From the NCBI RefSeq assembly GCF_042453785.1, contig NC_091673.1, positions 3,293,501 to 3,357,500 of the forward strand: a stretch of 64,000 bases of DNA, read 5' to 3'. The position numbers were made by a program, and so were the translations under genes. The notes under the pieces are model-generated. The model was not told the origin of the DNA and did no database searches. It saw nothing but the letters and a program-made list of their open reading frames with translations. The first letter of the stretch is position 1; every line of letters starts with the position of its first letter. This document shows positions 41,401-51,787 of the stretch, one piece after another. The DNA comes from Malus domestica (Eukaryota; Streptophyta; Magnoliopsida; Rosales; Rosaceae).

Positions 41401-42885
41401 GGTTAACTTCGGAACATATAACACAGAATTGAGCTTCATTGGAGGAACAGAATTAACGTTGGAAAGATTAAGAACAGTACTGCCAATATGAGATACAGGC
41501 AAACCTTCACCATTGGCAGTTTGGACAATCTCAGAAGTAGGATATGGAGATGCCAGAGATAAGTTGCTGAGATCAGAAGTCATGTGATTGGTAGCACCAG
41601 AGTCAGTGAGCCACACTTGAGGATTAAAGTGAGAATGAGATGCCACGGAAGGAGACTGAGGCATCACAGTATGCATAGCTTGAGGAGAGAATTGGTGTCC
41701 ATTCATGGCAGAGTGCTGACTAGAAACATTGTAACCGGGAGCACCAAAGTTTGAGGAATGCAGCTGAGACGGATAAAACTGACTGGGAGCACCAACAAAA
41801 TTAGGGCCTTTGTCATTATAAAAACAATACCATGTGGTGTGATTGTGCTTGCCACAAATTTGACAATTAACTCTGTCAGAAGGTTTAGAACGGCAGAATG
41901 GTGCGGTGTGTCCTTCAGCATTACAAAGTTGACAGGTTTGCACCAAGGAAACACTTGAATGGCCATAAGACTGCACTGGGGAATGACCAAGGATGCCCGG
42001 AGTCGGTGTTGGTAGCACATGTGTTTGAGTGGAAAAAGATGGTTTGGGTGGATAAGACCGAAACCCTTGATTAAACTTGCCTTTGCCTTTGTTTCTGTTG
42101 CCATTGAACAGCTTATAACCACCAGAGAAGAACTGAGACTGACCAGATGCACCCTTTCCGGAATGCGAAACATTATTTGCAACCATTGCAGTAATAAATG
42201 GTGCAGTGGTAGAATTCTCAACAATAATCTCTTCAGCAAGCAACTGAGATCGAAACTCTTTAAGAGATATCACATTCTCACGACCTCTAATGACACACCG
42301 AAAAGTATTATATTCAGAGGGTAAGCCATTGAGAGCAAGGATAACAATATCTTCATCAGCAAAATGAACTCCAGCAGCAGATAAGTAATCCCGAGCCTCT
42401 TTTATCCTATGAAGATACTGGGACACTAAATCAGAACCCTTCTTAATAGTTTGGAGATTAGATTTCATTTGAAATATACTAGTCTTAGACACAGTAGAGA
42501 ATTGTTCTTTCAAACGAATCCATATATCTTGAGAACTCTTACTACCAATAGCACAAGATAGAGCAGCAGGCGAAAGGGTAGCAGTTAGCAGTTGCATAAC
42601 AGCCTTATCATGCATTTTCCAAATCATAAACTCATCCGTTGCAACAGAAGCATTAGAGCTAGAGTTCATACCAGAGGCACCAGATTGATCGGAAAATTGA
42701 GGAGGACAGGGATGTGAGCCATCAACAAACCCCATAATTCCATTGCTCTCCAACAAGAGTTGTATCTGAAAGTGCCAATTAAGATAGTTGGAGTCATCCA
42801 ATTTGACATTCACCGAAGTCGAAATGGAGGAGATTAGGGCAGTAATCGGGGATTGCACAATTTGAAGTTGCGATGCAGTTACCAT
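38431..42885 (-). CDS. Copia gag-pol polyprotein, frameshifted near the C-terminus
   Basis: From the first ATG at 42885 (MVTASQLQ) the frame runs 1484 aa. Gag starts LDDSNYLNWHFQIQLL and is followed by two CCHC knuckles, CQLCNAEGHTAPFC and CQICGKHNHTTWYC. Protease has WLTDSGATNHMT; integrase has HNRLGHPS, CSSCLEGK, LQSDGGGEYV and EQNGLAERKHR; RT has ARLVAKGFSQEP and YVDD (near 39280-39305); RNase H has SDADWAGDP and SRSSTEAEYRAL. Just after FVRERVAKK a run of seven A on the coding strand shifts the frame and the protein ends about 15 residues later. The usual C-terminal residues (FADILTKGL) lie in another frame, with an extra in-frame stop there. The enzyme cores are complete; whether the altered tail matters is unknown. 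Confidence 0.94.
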   Translation of the reverse strand: MVTASQLQIVQSPITALISSISTSVNVKLDDSNYLNWHFQIQLLLESNGIMGFVDGSHPCPPQFSDQSGASGMNSSSNASVATDEFMIWKMHDKAVMQLLTATLSPAALSCAIGSKSSQDIWIRLKEQFSTVSKTSIFQMKSNLQTIKKGSDLVSQYLHRIKEARDYLSAAGVHFADEDIVILALNGLPSEYNTFRCVIRGRENVISLKEFRSQLLAEEIIVENSTTAPFITAMVANNVSHSGKGASGQSQFFSGGYKLFNGNRNKGKGKFNQGFRSYPPKPSFSTQTHVLPTPTPGILGHSPVQSYGHSSVSLVQTCQLCNAEGHTAPFCRSKPSDRVNCQICGKHNHTTWYCFYNDKGPNFVGAPSQFYPSQLHSSNFGAPGYNVSSQHSAMNGHQFSPQAMHTVMPQSPSVASHSHFNPQVWLTDSGATNHMTSDLSNLSLASPYPTSEIVQTANGEGLPVSHIGSTVLNLSNVNSVPPMKLNSVLYVPKLTQNLLSVHRICLDNNCWLIFDAFCFWIQDKATRRIIYKGVCSNGLYPIPCLSTTSHGSTSVPFQAKALLGQHIHSTTWHNRLGHPSNSIVSLMLKQAHIPCPKLSLPVLCSSCLEGKFCKLPFPLSPNKSVIPFAIVHSDLWGPAPSVSIDGYKYYVTFIDECTRYCWIFPLINKSDVFAKFVAFYSFVITQFATPIQTLQSDGGGEYVSKAFQSFLLEKGITHHKSYPYTPEQNGLAERKHRHIIETTVTLLQTARLLALFWSYACQTAIYLINRMPTPVLGNHSPFELLFGLLPVISHLRSFSCACYPLLRPYNDSKLQPKTTKCIFLGYATNYKGYICYEVSKQRLYISRHVVFDESQFLYTDLLVHHTSSHLSSTTHSPVPVVSTDNVVVSMPHVPITSQSHPTSSNLPGSPTISLSPISSSPLSSQSITASTTSQPLVALVNGSPQSQVPEVQFHPDTLSVVLEVPPIDLHPMQTRSKSGIIKKRALLAIVQESEGTDLSLIEPTSYKSALKNPIWFKAMQEEISALHTQGTWNLVVLPSSKNLVGCKWIFKIKRHSDGTIARHKARLVAKGFSQEPRIDYGETFSPVVKPTTVRLVLALAAQFGWSLRQLDVKNAFLHGILEDEVYMAQPSGFEDVHHPHLVCKLQKSLYGLKQAPRAWNDRFTKFLPHLGFQTTYSDSSLFVKTVDSGIVILLLYVDDIIITGSASTSIQQVITVLHTEFDIKDLGDLHYFLGIQISRTPTGLFLSQSKYVLDLLTKTEMLDAKPCDTPCLPYNRLLKDDGDPYTNPTLYRSVVGALQYLTFTRPDIAFSIHQVAQFMQSPMVAHFTAVKRILRYLKGTLSHGIGYSRGSLQLKAFSDADWAGDPNDRQSITGLVMFLGNSPISWSSKKQLIVSRSSTEAEYRALSSTSAELDWIQQLLVFLQVPLFSPPVLFCDNLSAIALSFNPFQHQRTKHIEIDVHFVRERVAKKAPLCAVFVIQIAVC

Positions 42886-43137
42886 TGAAATTGCTTCAGA
42901 CAAACTCAGTGAGAACTTTTAGCAAACAGGTGGAATGCACTGACCAAAAAAGCAGAAGAAATGATCGACACAGGAAGACGATCAACCAAGAAACAAGAAA
43001 AAAACTAGAAATCAAGATTTCGAGAAGACGAAGAGAATTGAAGAAACCGAAGACAAATTCCGAGATCAAATACACCGTCGAGGCGAGCGGAAGCAGAGAC
43101 AGAGGATCGAAGATCAAGCGCAGGCAACAAAGGCGAG

Positions 43138-43145
43138 TGATACCA
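43138..43145 (-). promoter_or_regulatory. Primer-binding site of the second copia element
   Basis: TGGTATCA on the minus strand directly after the 5' LTR, the initiator tRNA-Met type. Confidence 0.85.
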
Positions 43146-43378
43146 TGTGAATGTAACTATATCTATGAAATTGTATACAGAAATTCTAGAGAGAGATAAC
43201 AATTCAGAGAGAAGAGAGAGAGAATGAATGTTCTTGATATATTTCTTAATCACCAAGTAATACAAGAGGTTGAGATATTTATACACTTCTAACAACAAGG
43301 CTAAATGCCTTAACTAACACATCTTCTAATCTAATTACACATGTCATCATCCTATACATCAATTTCTATATTCTATCA
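43146..43378 (-). repeat. 5' LTR of the second copia element
   Basis: 233 bp, one base different from 38107-38339. Confidence 0.95.
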
Positions 43379-43383
43379 CCTAC

Positions 43384-44747
43384 AAATGAAATCTGGCATA
43401 GTGAAAGTTTGCGTAGCGAAATTATGACAAATTTTCCTTCATCTTTAAATTTTCATTCAATTCATATGCAATTTGGTATGATTCAATTCATAAGTGATCA
43501 AATTCTATTTTTTTCTGTCCTTATTTTGAATTTCAGTTTAACGTTGTCATACAAAACGAAGGAGACATCATTAACGGAGTTACGGAGTTGGGTTCTTTAG
43601 TGAAACAAAACTGGATTGTTTTAACTTTGTATAGTAGTAAACATAAAACAATCTCTGGGATATAGCCATAGCTTTTGAAAAACAACCCTAAGGATGGCAT
43701 GCCAATATTCCCAATTTTTTCCATGTAATATATGAACGTAAATAGCACTTCCTTAACACATGGATATGATATATGTATATAAATATAAATACCACTTTGT
43801 GGCACATATTTTTTTCGAGACTTCTACATATTCATTAGTGTTTTCAAACCCCACAGCAATGGACAGGTACTCTTTGGTAGTTTTGAACAAAACATCATTT
43901 TATGCAAATCTGTTTTATCAACTACATGCTCAAATTAAGAATAAGTTGAGAACGTGGCTTTTAAGAAAGGAAAATGATAAACACATATTGTATTTTTCCT
44001 CTTATATTCCTATGTTTTATCATGTTTATTGTTTTTATTGATTTATTCGACTTGTTGATTAGAAAAGAAGGATGTGTGATAGGCTAACTAAAAAAGGTGT
44101 GTGTAATCTAGTTTCCTTGAGAAACCAAGAGAAATGTAAGAAAGCGAGACACTTCACAGTTTCATTACACTCTTTGTTAAAAAAGGAAAATAAAAAGGCT
44201 TTTTTGCTAAAATAGTCCATGAGATTTGCATAATTTATTATTTTGGTTTTTGAGATTTAAAATCAATAGAAATGGTTTCTGAGATTGTCCATCATCTATC
44301 ATTTTGGTCATTTTGTGAAAAAACTCTGTTAAGTTGAGAGTATTTTTGTCAAATCAAATTCTCTACTTACTTTTTCACCCTTTTCTCTCATTTCCCTAAA
44401 AAATGATCATATGTTGCTGATTTTGACAGTGAAATCAAATCTTCACCCATTATTAAAAAACTATTTGACGCCAAATTCAAGTAAATCATTGCAGATGACC
44501 CTTGACTTTTTCCCTTTCATTAATTTTTGATAAAAGCTGCACAATTTGCACATTTGAATATAAATGAAATCTATGGTTCAAAGTATAGTATATCCACAGA
44601 CAAGGCTAATCAATAGAATTACCAAAAAGAGATACCATGTTCCATCACATGAGATTTCGAACATGATTAGCATTATAACTTGCAAAATATCCCAAAGCAA
44701 AACATTCAAATGTTCAACAATTTTACAATTTTATAAATTTTAAAAGC
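43384..44747. other. Intergenic DNA with a dispersed-repeat-like stretch
   Basis: No gene. Around 44200-44350 three spaced motifs of the type AAATAGTCCATGAGATT, TTTTGGTTTTTGAGATT and TTTTGGTCATTTTG form an imperfect internal repeat that looks like a dispersed plant repeat. Confidence 0.4.
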
Positions 44748-46669
44748 ATGAATTGACGAAAATGCCCTGGAGGCGAGGACTTTGATTTCTGTTGACCGTC
44801 GTCTAGAGGAACGTATGACTTATTCTTTTGGCGTATTTGTGTAGTACTCGTTGGTACGAACGCATAGGCGAAAACTGTTTGAGAATCCGGATTATAACGG
44901 TATGGTCACGGACATTTGAATTTGGTTATTTATATTTTGGATTATAGATTAATTGAACTTCCACCTTGCGGGAGTAAAGCCCAATCGGATTTAGGCAAGA
45001 TTAAGGAGAACCAATTGGAATTAAGTAAGAAATAAAGGAACCAATTAGGGGCTTGGTTTCAGCCCAATCAGTTATGTTAAATAAGTGACCAATCAAATTT
45101 TGAAAAAGAAAAGGGGAAGGACCAATGAGAAATCAGGAAGAAAAAAAGAAAAAGAGGAAAGCTCCATTTCCGTCGGCCCTTTTACCCGCACCCAACCCAA
45201 TCGAATTCTGGCGATTTTCGCCATCTTTTTCGTCGAACGTCACCATCTAACACCTGCCATCTCTTCCACAACATTTCTTCTACCATTTCCACCCAAATTT
45301 GTGAGCTTGTAGGTCCAAAATCGCGATAACCGTGTGGAAGAGCCTGAGGTGTTCGATGGCTATCCCGCCGTTCCGGCGAGTTCTACCACCCACCATCACC
45401 CTTAATCAACTTCCCTTGGACCCAGGAACAAGACCCAACCAGTTATAGGGGCGTTGGAACATCGGAGAAGTCGAATCGAAGCACACCCTTTATAGGGTTC
45501 CGACGGGTTTGAGTGAAATTGGAGCCTTTGGTGGCTAGATTGAACTTGGCCACAGGTATAAATCGATTCCTCCTTTTGTAGATGAATTTTCATGTTTGGA
45601 TCGTGTGATTTGGTGGAGAAACGAGAAAGTTATAACAATTTAAAGTTTGCCCAGTTTCCGGCGACCTCCGCCACTTTCGAGGTGTTTTACGGAAAAATCA
45701 CGGCAAGATAGCCATCTTGTAAGGTATCAATCTCTTCATATTGTTGAGAACTATGATTTTTGTTTTTGAATCACTTGTTTTCATTGAGTATTGACAAAGT
45801 TATGGACGTTGAAAGGGTGCCCAGAAATTCCGGCGAGTTACCAGTTTTCCCGCGGACAGCCATCTTTCAGACCATTTTCCGGCCACCTACGGCCACCATT
45901 TGGACTCCAAGTTGGTATAATTTTGTTCTAAATTTCTCTAGCTTCGATTTGGTATATTATGGGTTGAATTTGGTTGAGAAACAAGTGAGATATGGAGTTC
46001 CAAAAATTGCCCAGGAAATCTGCAAAATCTGCATAATCCGGCAAAGTTCCATTAAGGTCCACCACTTGATTAGAATAGTAATAGACGATCTGACTGTTGG
46101 ATCATCACCAAACTTTAATAAATTATAGTACGGTATATTTGAGGACCATAGAAACTTACGGATCAGGAATCCGACGTACGGATCTTCCCAAATTGGATTT
46201 GTAAGTTTATTAAATAAATGTTAACCGCCACTTGGTTTTGGGCAATTGGCGGAGATCCGACCGTTGGATCACAATGAAATTTTAGTATGTTATTCTAGAA
46301 GCATAATGTGGATCTTTGGAAGTTTCGGATTGAAAATCTGAATTTCAGATCTTCCGGATTGAGTTATACAGGGTTGTAGACCCTACCGTCGATCTTTGAT
46401 CGATGGTTGACTCGTGGTCGATGAGTCTCAAACTATTTTAGAATGTCCTTGAGGATGTGCTTTATGTGAATTTCGTATTCTATTGATAAGAATTCTGAGA
46501 TGTGATCCGATAATTGTTATAGGCGCCAATCTTTCGAGACGTCTCGATGCTCGTGCTAGATAATCATAGCGTGGACTTTAGGTGAGTGGGTCTTTTCCTT
46601 TTATCATAGGCATATAGTTGATAGTTCCACAAATGCTTCTAAATTGATTTATGCATTTTATGCCATATC

Positions 46670-46696
46670 ATATATATATATATGTATATATATATA
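46670..46696. repeat. (TA)n microsatellite
   Basis: Interrupted TA repeat left of the foldback MITE; another runs at 46909-46940 on its right, so the MITE probably split a single TA tract. Confidence 0.85.
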
Positions 46697-46702
46697 CAGA
46701 GA

Positions 46703-46902
46703 GCTTAAGGGGAGGGATCCCCATTTTTTTGAAAAAAATGGGGACACGCTCCCCACCGTTAGATTGACTTTAATGAAATTGTGTGGTTGAGATTAAAACA
46801 TAGGCTATACAATCTCAACCACACAATTTCATTAAAGTCAATCTAACGGTGGGGAGCGTGTCCCCATTTTTTTCAAAAAAATGGGGATCCCTTCCCTTAA
46901 GC
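46703..46902. mobile_element. Foldback MITE with 92-bp near-perfect arms
   Basis: Left arm 46703-46794 and right arm 46811-46902 are inverted copies with one mismatch (GGGGAGGG versus GGGAAGGG), separated by a 16-nt loop. It is inserted in a (TA)n tract. Each arm holds its own smaller palindrome around CCCCATTTTTTTGAAAAAAA. Confidence 0.92.
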
Positions 46903-46906
46903 AATT

Positions 46907-46943
<37 letters not shown>

Positions 46944-47179
46944 GTGTGTGTGTATATGTTCTGAAGTGCTAATAGATGGTTGAGTTTAGATTATGTCATA
47001 GTATATCCACATGCATGTTATCTACAATTAATTAATGTGAACTACAAATGGCTTGATCCCTGTTTAGGGTATGTAGGCAGTCTAGTGAGATGTTAGATGC
47101 AACCATATAATAAATGAGACTAAATAATTGAGACAATAACATTGTTTGGGGAATTGAGCAATGTGAGTGGGCATTTGTT

Positions 47180-47192
47180 CACACACACACAT

Positions 47193-47228
<36 letters not shown>

Positions 47229-47229
47229 G
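47180..47229. repeat. (CA)n(TA)n compound microsatellite
   Basis: ACACAC interrupted by one ATAC, then ATATAT. Confidence 0.9.
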
Positions 47230-47798
47230 TTTTATGGTTTCCAGAAATGTTTTAAGTTGAGTTATGCATTTCATCCTATGTCTAAAATGTGTTATATTCT
47301 AAGTGTTACATTGTTTTGAATTATGTTATGCTAAACGACGCTGAGGAGGCGCAAGTAAGTTCAGGTAAGTATACGGTATTAGTTGAATTAATGGGGTTAT
47401 GGTATGACTACATTTACGTTTTAAGCAACTCTGACATTGTCGTACAAGTTGCAATAGTAGGTAACTCCGGCATTGTCGTACAGGTTGCCTATGAGTCGTA
47501 CATGTTGTATTAAATGCATTTAAAGCTCATAAACCCGCACCCCCGTGTTAGTGCTCCTGCTCGTGGCCAGGGCACAATCTTTCACGTGATATTCACCTCT
47601 CGCACCATACGCTCACCTTGAATCCAAGTTAGGTGCATAGGCATGTCGTATAGACCACTATAGGTGGTTCCGACTCGTAGGTGACCTGCGATCACTCGCA
47701 CAACTTTCACGTAATTGTAGCACTAGAGCGTATACATTCACACCCAGGCATGTCGTATAGACCACTACAGATGGTTCCGACTCGTGTGCAGATGTAGT

Positions 47799-48037
47799 GC
47801 CATACAGGTCACTAAAGGTGACTCCGGCTTATGTGCTAGCAATGATTGATGAGTTATGATTTCAGTCGTACAGGTCACTAGAGGTGACTCCGGCTTATGT
47901 GCTAGCAATGATTGATGAGCTATGATTTCAGTCGTACAGGTCACTAGAAGCGACTCCGACTTATATGCTAACAATGATTGATGAGATATGGGTGCAGTCA
48001 TACATGTCACGTTAGGTGACTCCGACTGATATTTCAT
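47799..48037. repeat. 66-bp tandem repeat, about 3.6 copies
   Basis: Unit with TACAGGTCACTAGAGGTGAC, CTCCGGCTTATGTGCTAGC and AATGATTGATGAG; copies start at exact 66-bp steps (47803, 47869, 47935, 48001 for the TACA motif). It is within the Gypsy LTR remnant. The minus-strand open frame across it is a by-product of 66 being a multiple of 3. Confidence 0.88.
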
Positions 48038-48796
48038 TTCATATTGATTAAATTCATTTGGCCTACTTGTTAATGCATTGTGGAATTGATGGACATGGCA
48101 TACCCGTGGTTTTGGTCATTCATGAGTATGGTTTGGATTTACATACATATAGATATGTATATATGTAGTATTGTCTTATGAAAACAATACGGGTTTTACA
48201 TTGAAGGGCATTACTTCTAGAAAGGTAATAACTTTGGGAAGCTTGGTTTTTATTGCTCACTCACACTCTCTGTTTCGTGCCCTCCAAGTTTTAGCTGCTG
48301 AGTTCGTATCAACGATGATTTGTGGCGAATCTTAGTATTGATGGCCACCTCTGAGGGTATGATTCATACCCACATTACTATACTTTACTTATACTCTAAC
48401 TTCGCGTGTGAAATGGGTTCGCTCCCACTCACAACGTACTCTGGTATTTAAACACTTTTAGGTTTAAATTTATTCACATTTTACACATCATCACATTCTA
48501 TGGCTTCGTCACCCTCCAGATGTCGGCCAACACGGCTCAATTCGGGGTCCTAGTGGACATTCCGGGTCGGGGTGTGTCAATATCCAACTGTTCTAATTCA
48601 CAAAAAAAAGAAAAGAAATGGTTGTAGCTTGTTTTCTTCCATTTGTGCATTGACATCCAAACTACAAACTCCCTCCATACTCAAGGCTTCCAAGGCTTGC
48701 CACTTTTTTAGGGTGATTTGTATCTTTTGTTGGTAGATTCTGATTGTGGTGACACTACTTGGGATATGACACCAATGCAGTCTTGTACCTGTTAAA

Positions 48797-49009
48797 GGAA
48801 AAGGATCATCGCCATATCCTTTTTCTAAGGATCCTAGGGATCCAACAATCGTGTATGTTCATCGTACATCGTGCGTCATAAATCATTTTAAAATTTAAAT
48901 TTAAATTCAAATATAAATAGTACCTAACGAAAACTGACCGCACAATGTACGATGAACGGACAAGATTGTAAGATCTCTAGGAAAAGGATCCTCCGGAGGA
49001 TCCTTTTCC
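48797..49009. mobile_element. Mutator-type MITE, copy 1
   Basis: 213 bp with inverted ends GGAAAAGGATC and a perfect 9-bp target duplication CCTGTTAAA (48788-48796, 49010-49018). Inner parts also pair (TTCATCGTACATCGTGCG with CGCACAATGTACGATGAAC). Confidence 0.88.
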
Positions 49010-49239
49010 CCTGTTAAAAACCAAATGATAATAGCTTATGCTTAGTCACCCTATAAAATCCAAATCATACTGCTTTTATCACAATTTACACAAATTATTG
49101 TTAAAAAAAAGGTAAAGAATAAACAATACAAAAACTAAAGGACTCTTGAATGTACCATTTAAACTTATGGAGTGAGTTGTGAGCTAGTTACTACTATTCT
49201 CATTCCCCTCCCTTTTTCCATGCCTCTGCCCTGTCCCAC

Positions 49240-49453
49240 GGAAAATGATCATCGCCGGAACCTTTTCCTAAGGATCCTAGAGATCCAGCAATCGTGTCCG
49301 TTCAACATACATCGTGCGGTCATAAATCGTTTTAAATTTTAAATTTTAAATTCAAATATAAACAGTACCTAACAAAAACTGACCGCACGATGTACAATGA
49401 ACGAACAAGATTGTAGGATCCCTAGGAAAAGGATCCGGCGAGGATCCTTTTCC
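49240..49453. mobile_element. Mutator-type MITE, copy 2
   Basis: 214 bp, the same family as 48797-49009, in the same orientation 230 bp away. Its target duplication is not clean. Confidence 0.82.
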
Positions 49454-49459
49454 CCTCCC

Positions 49460-50775
49460 ACCTACATTATCAACAAATATAATGAACTTCACTTTCATTA
49501 TAAAAAACTACAATTTAAAAACAAAAATACAACATAAAACATATTATACTTCTAGTGTAGATGTGTTAATAATCAAATGATTTGGCTCTTGAGTGGCTTG
49601 AGTTGCTATTTTTAAAATGACCTCAATGCTCATGGTCAATCTTTGTGTTAACAATGTGTTGTGAGGAAGATCTCCTCAAGTAACATATGAAATCAATGGA
49701 ACCGTGACATCATTTCTCAAAAGAGTGTCTCGTCCACAAAGTAAAAAGGAAAACGACTTCGCAAGATGTTAAGAGAGATGTAAGAATGATGCGGAGTGGT
49801 GTTTTTGTTTCCTCCAAGCTCGTCGAGCAATTGTTAGGAAAGGCCGTAAGAATGTTTGATATAGTGGCGCTCGATCCATCATGATGACATGCATCATCCT
49901 TCACAACATGATTGTGGAATATAATTGACTATTTATTTCATAGATGTTTACGTAGAATTATAGGAAAACGCCAACAATTACTGTCTTATATGTTAAAGAA
50001 AAATAGAATATGTTATAAATTATGAAAAACTCGTTAATTTTATGAATGCATTATGAATTATTTGATTTATTAGATCTTGAATTTTAATGAACGTTTTTTC
50101 ATTTTCAACAATTCATGCCTCTGCCCCTTCCCACCTACATTATCAATCAATTTAATGAACTTCACTTTCATTATCAAAAACTACAATTTAAAAACAAAAA
50201 TACAATGTAAAACAGATTATTCCTCTAGTGTAGATGTGTTAACAACCGAATGATTTGGCTCTTGAGTGGCTTGAGTTGCTATTTTTAAAATGACCTCAAT
50301 GCCCATGGTCAATCTATGTGTTCAACAATGTGCTGTGAGGAAGATCTCCTCAAGTCACATATGAAATCAATGGAACTGTGACATCATTTCTCAAAATAGT
50401 GACACGTTTATAAAGTAAAAAGGAAAATGACTTCGCAAGATGTTAAGAAGGATGTGGAGTGGTGTTTTTGTTTCCTCCAAGTTCGTTGAGTAATTGTTAG
50501 GAAGGGCTATAAGAATGTTTGATGCAGTGGCGCTCGATCCATCACGATAACATGCATCATCATTCACAACATGATTATGGAAGATAATTGACTATTTATT
50601 TCATAGAGGTTTACAAAGAATTATGGGAAAACGCCAACGATTATTGTCTTATTTGTTAAAGAAAAATATAATATGTTATAAATTATGAAAAACTCGTTAA
50701 TTTTATGAATGCATTATGAATTATTTGATTTATTAGATCTTGAATTTTAACGAACATTTTTCGTTTTCAACAATT
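49460..50775 (+). pseudogene. Two tandem copies of a PIF/Harbinger transposase tail
   Basis: Direct repeat of about 650 bp: 49460-50110 and 50125-50775 share CTAGTGTAGATGTGTTAA, TGGCTCTTGAGTGGCTTGAG and CAATGCTCATGGTCAATC-like blocks. Near 49870-49925 the plus strand reads [15 protein letters not shown], the C-terminal signature of PIF/Harbinger (ALP1-like) DDE transposases; the second copy (near 50540-50595) gives [13 protein letters not shown]. Upstream frames with KDVEWCF and FLQ-type residues are broken by stops and indels. No DDE catalytic core remains. Confidence 0.78.
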
Positions 50776-51068
50776 CATGAAAGAACGAATTGAGAAAAAA
50801 AAAACCTGTGAATATATTGGCAACAAGAAAATACCTTATGATAATCAATATAGGCCCCCACCATCAATTAATGATGGTGTTCTTCAACTAATTATTACAC
50901 TAGATGATGAAAATGTTATTAAATGCAAACCAATATTGTATTATTTACACCTAATAATTGAAAAAAGAATTGCAAAAAATCAAATAATTGTGCAATATTT
51001 ATCTTATGTAACACGGTCATTAGTGTGTTTGCAGTCGTGTGACTTGACTCATGAGTGTCATCAGTTGG
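50776..51068. other. Spacer, no gene seen
   Basis: An open frame starting at 50777 has no recognisable similarity. Confidence 0.35.
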
Positions 51069-51292
51069 TATTGACTGACTTGTAAAGCCTCAATTTCCAC
51101 AAGTTCTTTTTGTGTGGCCTTCAAGTCTACATTGATAACATGTGAAAGGAAAGGTCTTTGCGAATGACAAAGATTGTCGATATTGACTGACTTGTAAAGC
51201 CTCAATTTCCACAAGTTCTTTTTGTGTGGCCTTCAAGTCTACATTGATAACATGCGAAAGGAAAGGTCTTTGTGAATGACAAGGATTGTCTA
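51069..51292 (-). repeat. 112-bp tandem duplication containing a CCHC zinc-knuckle scrap
   Basis: Copies at 51069-51180 and 51181-51292 are almost identical. On the minus strand one frame reads CYQCRLEGHTKRTC, a C-x2-C-x4-H-x4-C knuckle of the type seen in MULE transposases and retroelement gag, then a stop. It is too short to assign further. Confidence 0.7.
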
Positions 51293-51497
51293 CCCTCCAA
51301 TTTCTAGTGCCCTCTCGTGCCCTCCTGTTTTGTGTGATTATGGTTAAGTCACGTCAATATTTTATATATATTTTTTTATAGAGATAATAAGACAAAATTG
51401 AATAGTACTATAAAATGTTGACGTAGTTTAACCGTGACCACACAAACAGAAAAGCATGGGAGGACATCGAAAGTGAAAGGGCAGACAATCCTTGTCC
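51285..51497. mobile_element. Foldback MITE family M, copy 1
   Basis: Ends CAAGGATTGTCTACCCTCC and, inverted, GGGCAGACAATCCTTG; inner arms TGGTTAAGTCACGTCAA and TTGACGTAGTTTAACC pair around an AT-rich loop with GATAATAAGACAAAA. Confidence 0.8.
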
Positions 51498-51636
51498 CTT
51501 TGCGAAACCCATTTCCTAGCCACTTTCCAGTTCCCAATCCTTGTCCCTTTGCGAAACCCATTTCCTAGCCACTTTCCAGTTCCCAATCCTTGTCCCTTTG
51601 CGAAACCCATTTCCTAGCCACTTTCCAGTTCCCACC
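51490..51636. repeat. 49-bp tandem repeat, three copies
   Basis: Copies begin at 51490, 51539 and 51588 and are apparently identical (CCTTGTCCCTTTGCGAAACC start). The first overlaps the end of the MITE, so the array grew from the MITE edge. Confidence 0.92.
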
Positions 51637-51787
51637 ATGAGTTGTGATGCTCTTCCTCAGGCTCATTTTCCGTATTCTTTCTTTTACAGCTGTCATGCGA
51701 AATGATAACAACATGTACGGCTGTCCACTTACCTATGGGGATCACTTGGTATGTTCTCGCCGCCAACTATAGAGGAACCTGAATTGT

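Larger units (their letters stand above)
38107..43378 (-). mobile_element. Second Ty1/copia retrotransposon, young
   Basis: 5272 bp with 233-bp LTRs at 38107-38339 and 43146-43378 that differ at one base that I can find (C or A in AAGGCTAA-TGCC). The target duplication is CCTAC (38102-38106, 43379-43383). On the minus strand the primer-binding site TGGTATCACTC follows the 5' LTR directly, and a GGGAGGG polypurine tract abuts the 3' LTR. Its gag-pol differs from the first copia element, so it is another family. Confidence 0.97.
44748..48579 (+). mobile_element. Remnant of a long Gypsy-type LTR with nested insertions
   Basis: The right end GGGTCGGGGTGTGTCA and the region before it (TGTGAAATGGGTTC, TTAGGTTTAAATTTATTCACA, GGCTTCGTCACCCTCCA, CAACACGGCTCAATTCG) match, in inverted orientation, the left end of 52405-54857. 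The left boundary is unclear and probably truncated. It contains a foldback MITE, microsatellites and a 66-bp tandem repeat. No gag-pol is seen. Confidence 0.6.

Noticed and set aside
47765..48037. 90-codon minus-strand repetitive protein
   Set aside because: Artefact of the 66-bp tandem repeat, whose length is a multiple of three.
51376..51610. Two overlapping minus-strand frames with the same N-terminus
   Set aside because: Produced by the 49-bp tandem repeat; no real gene.
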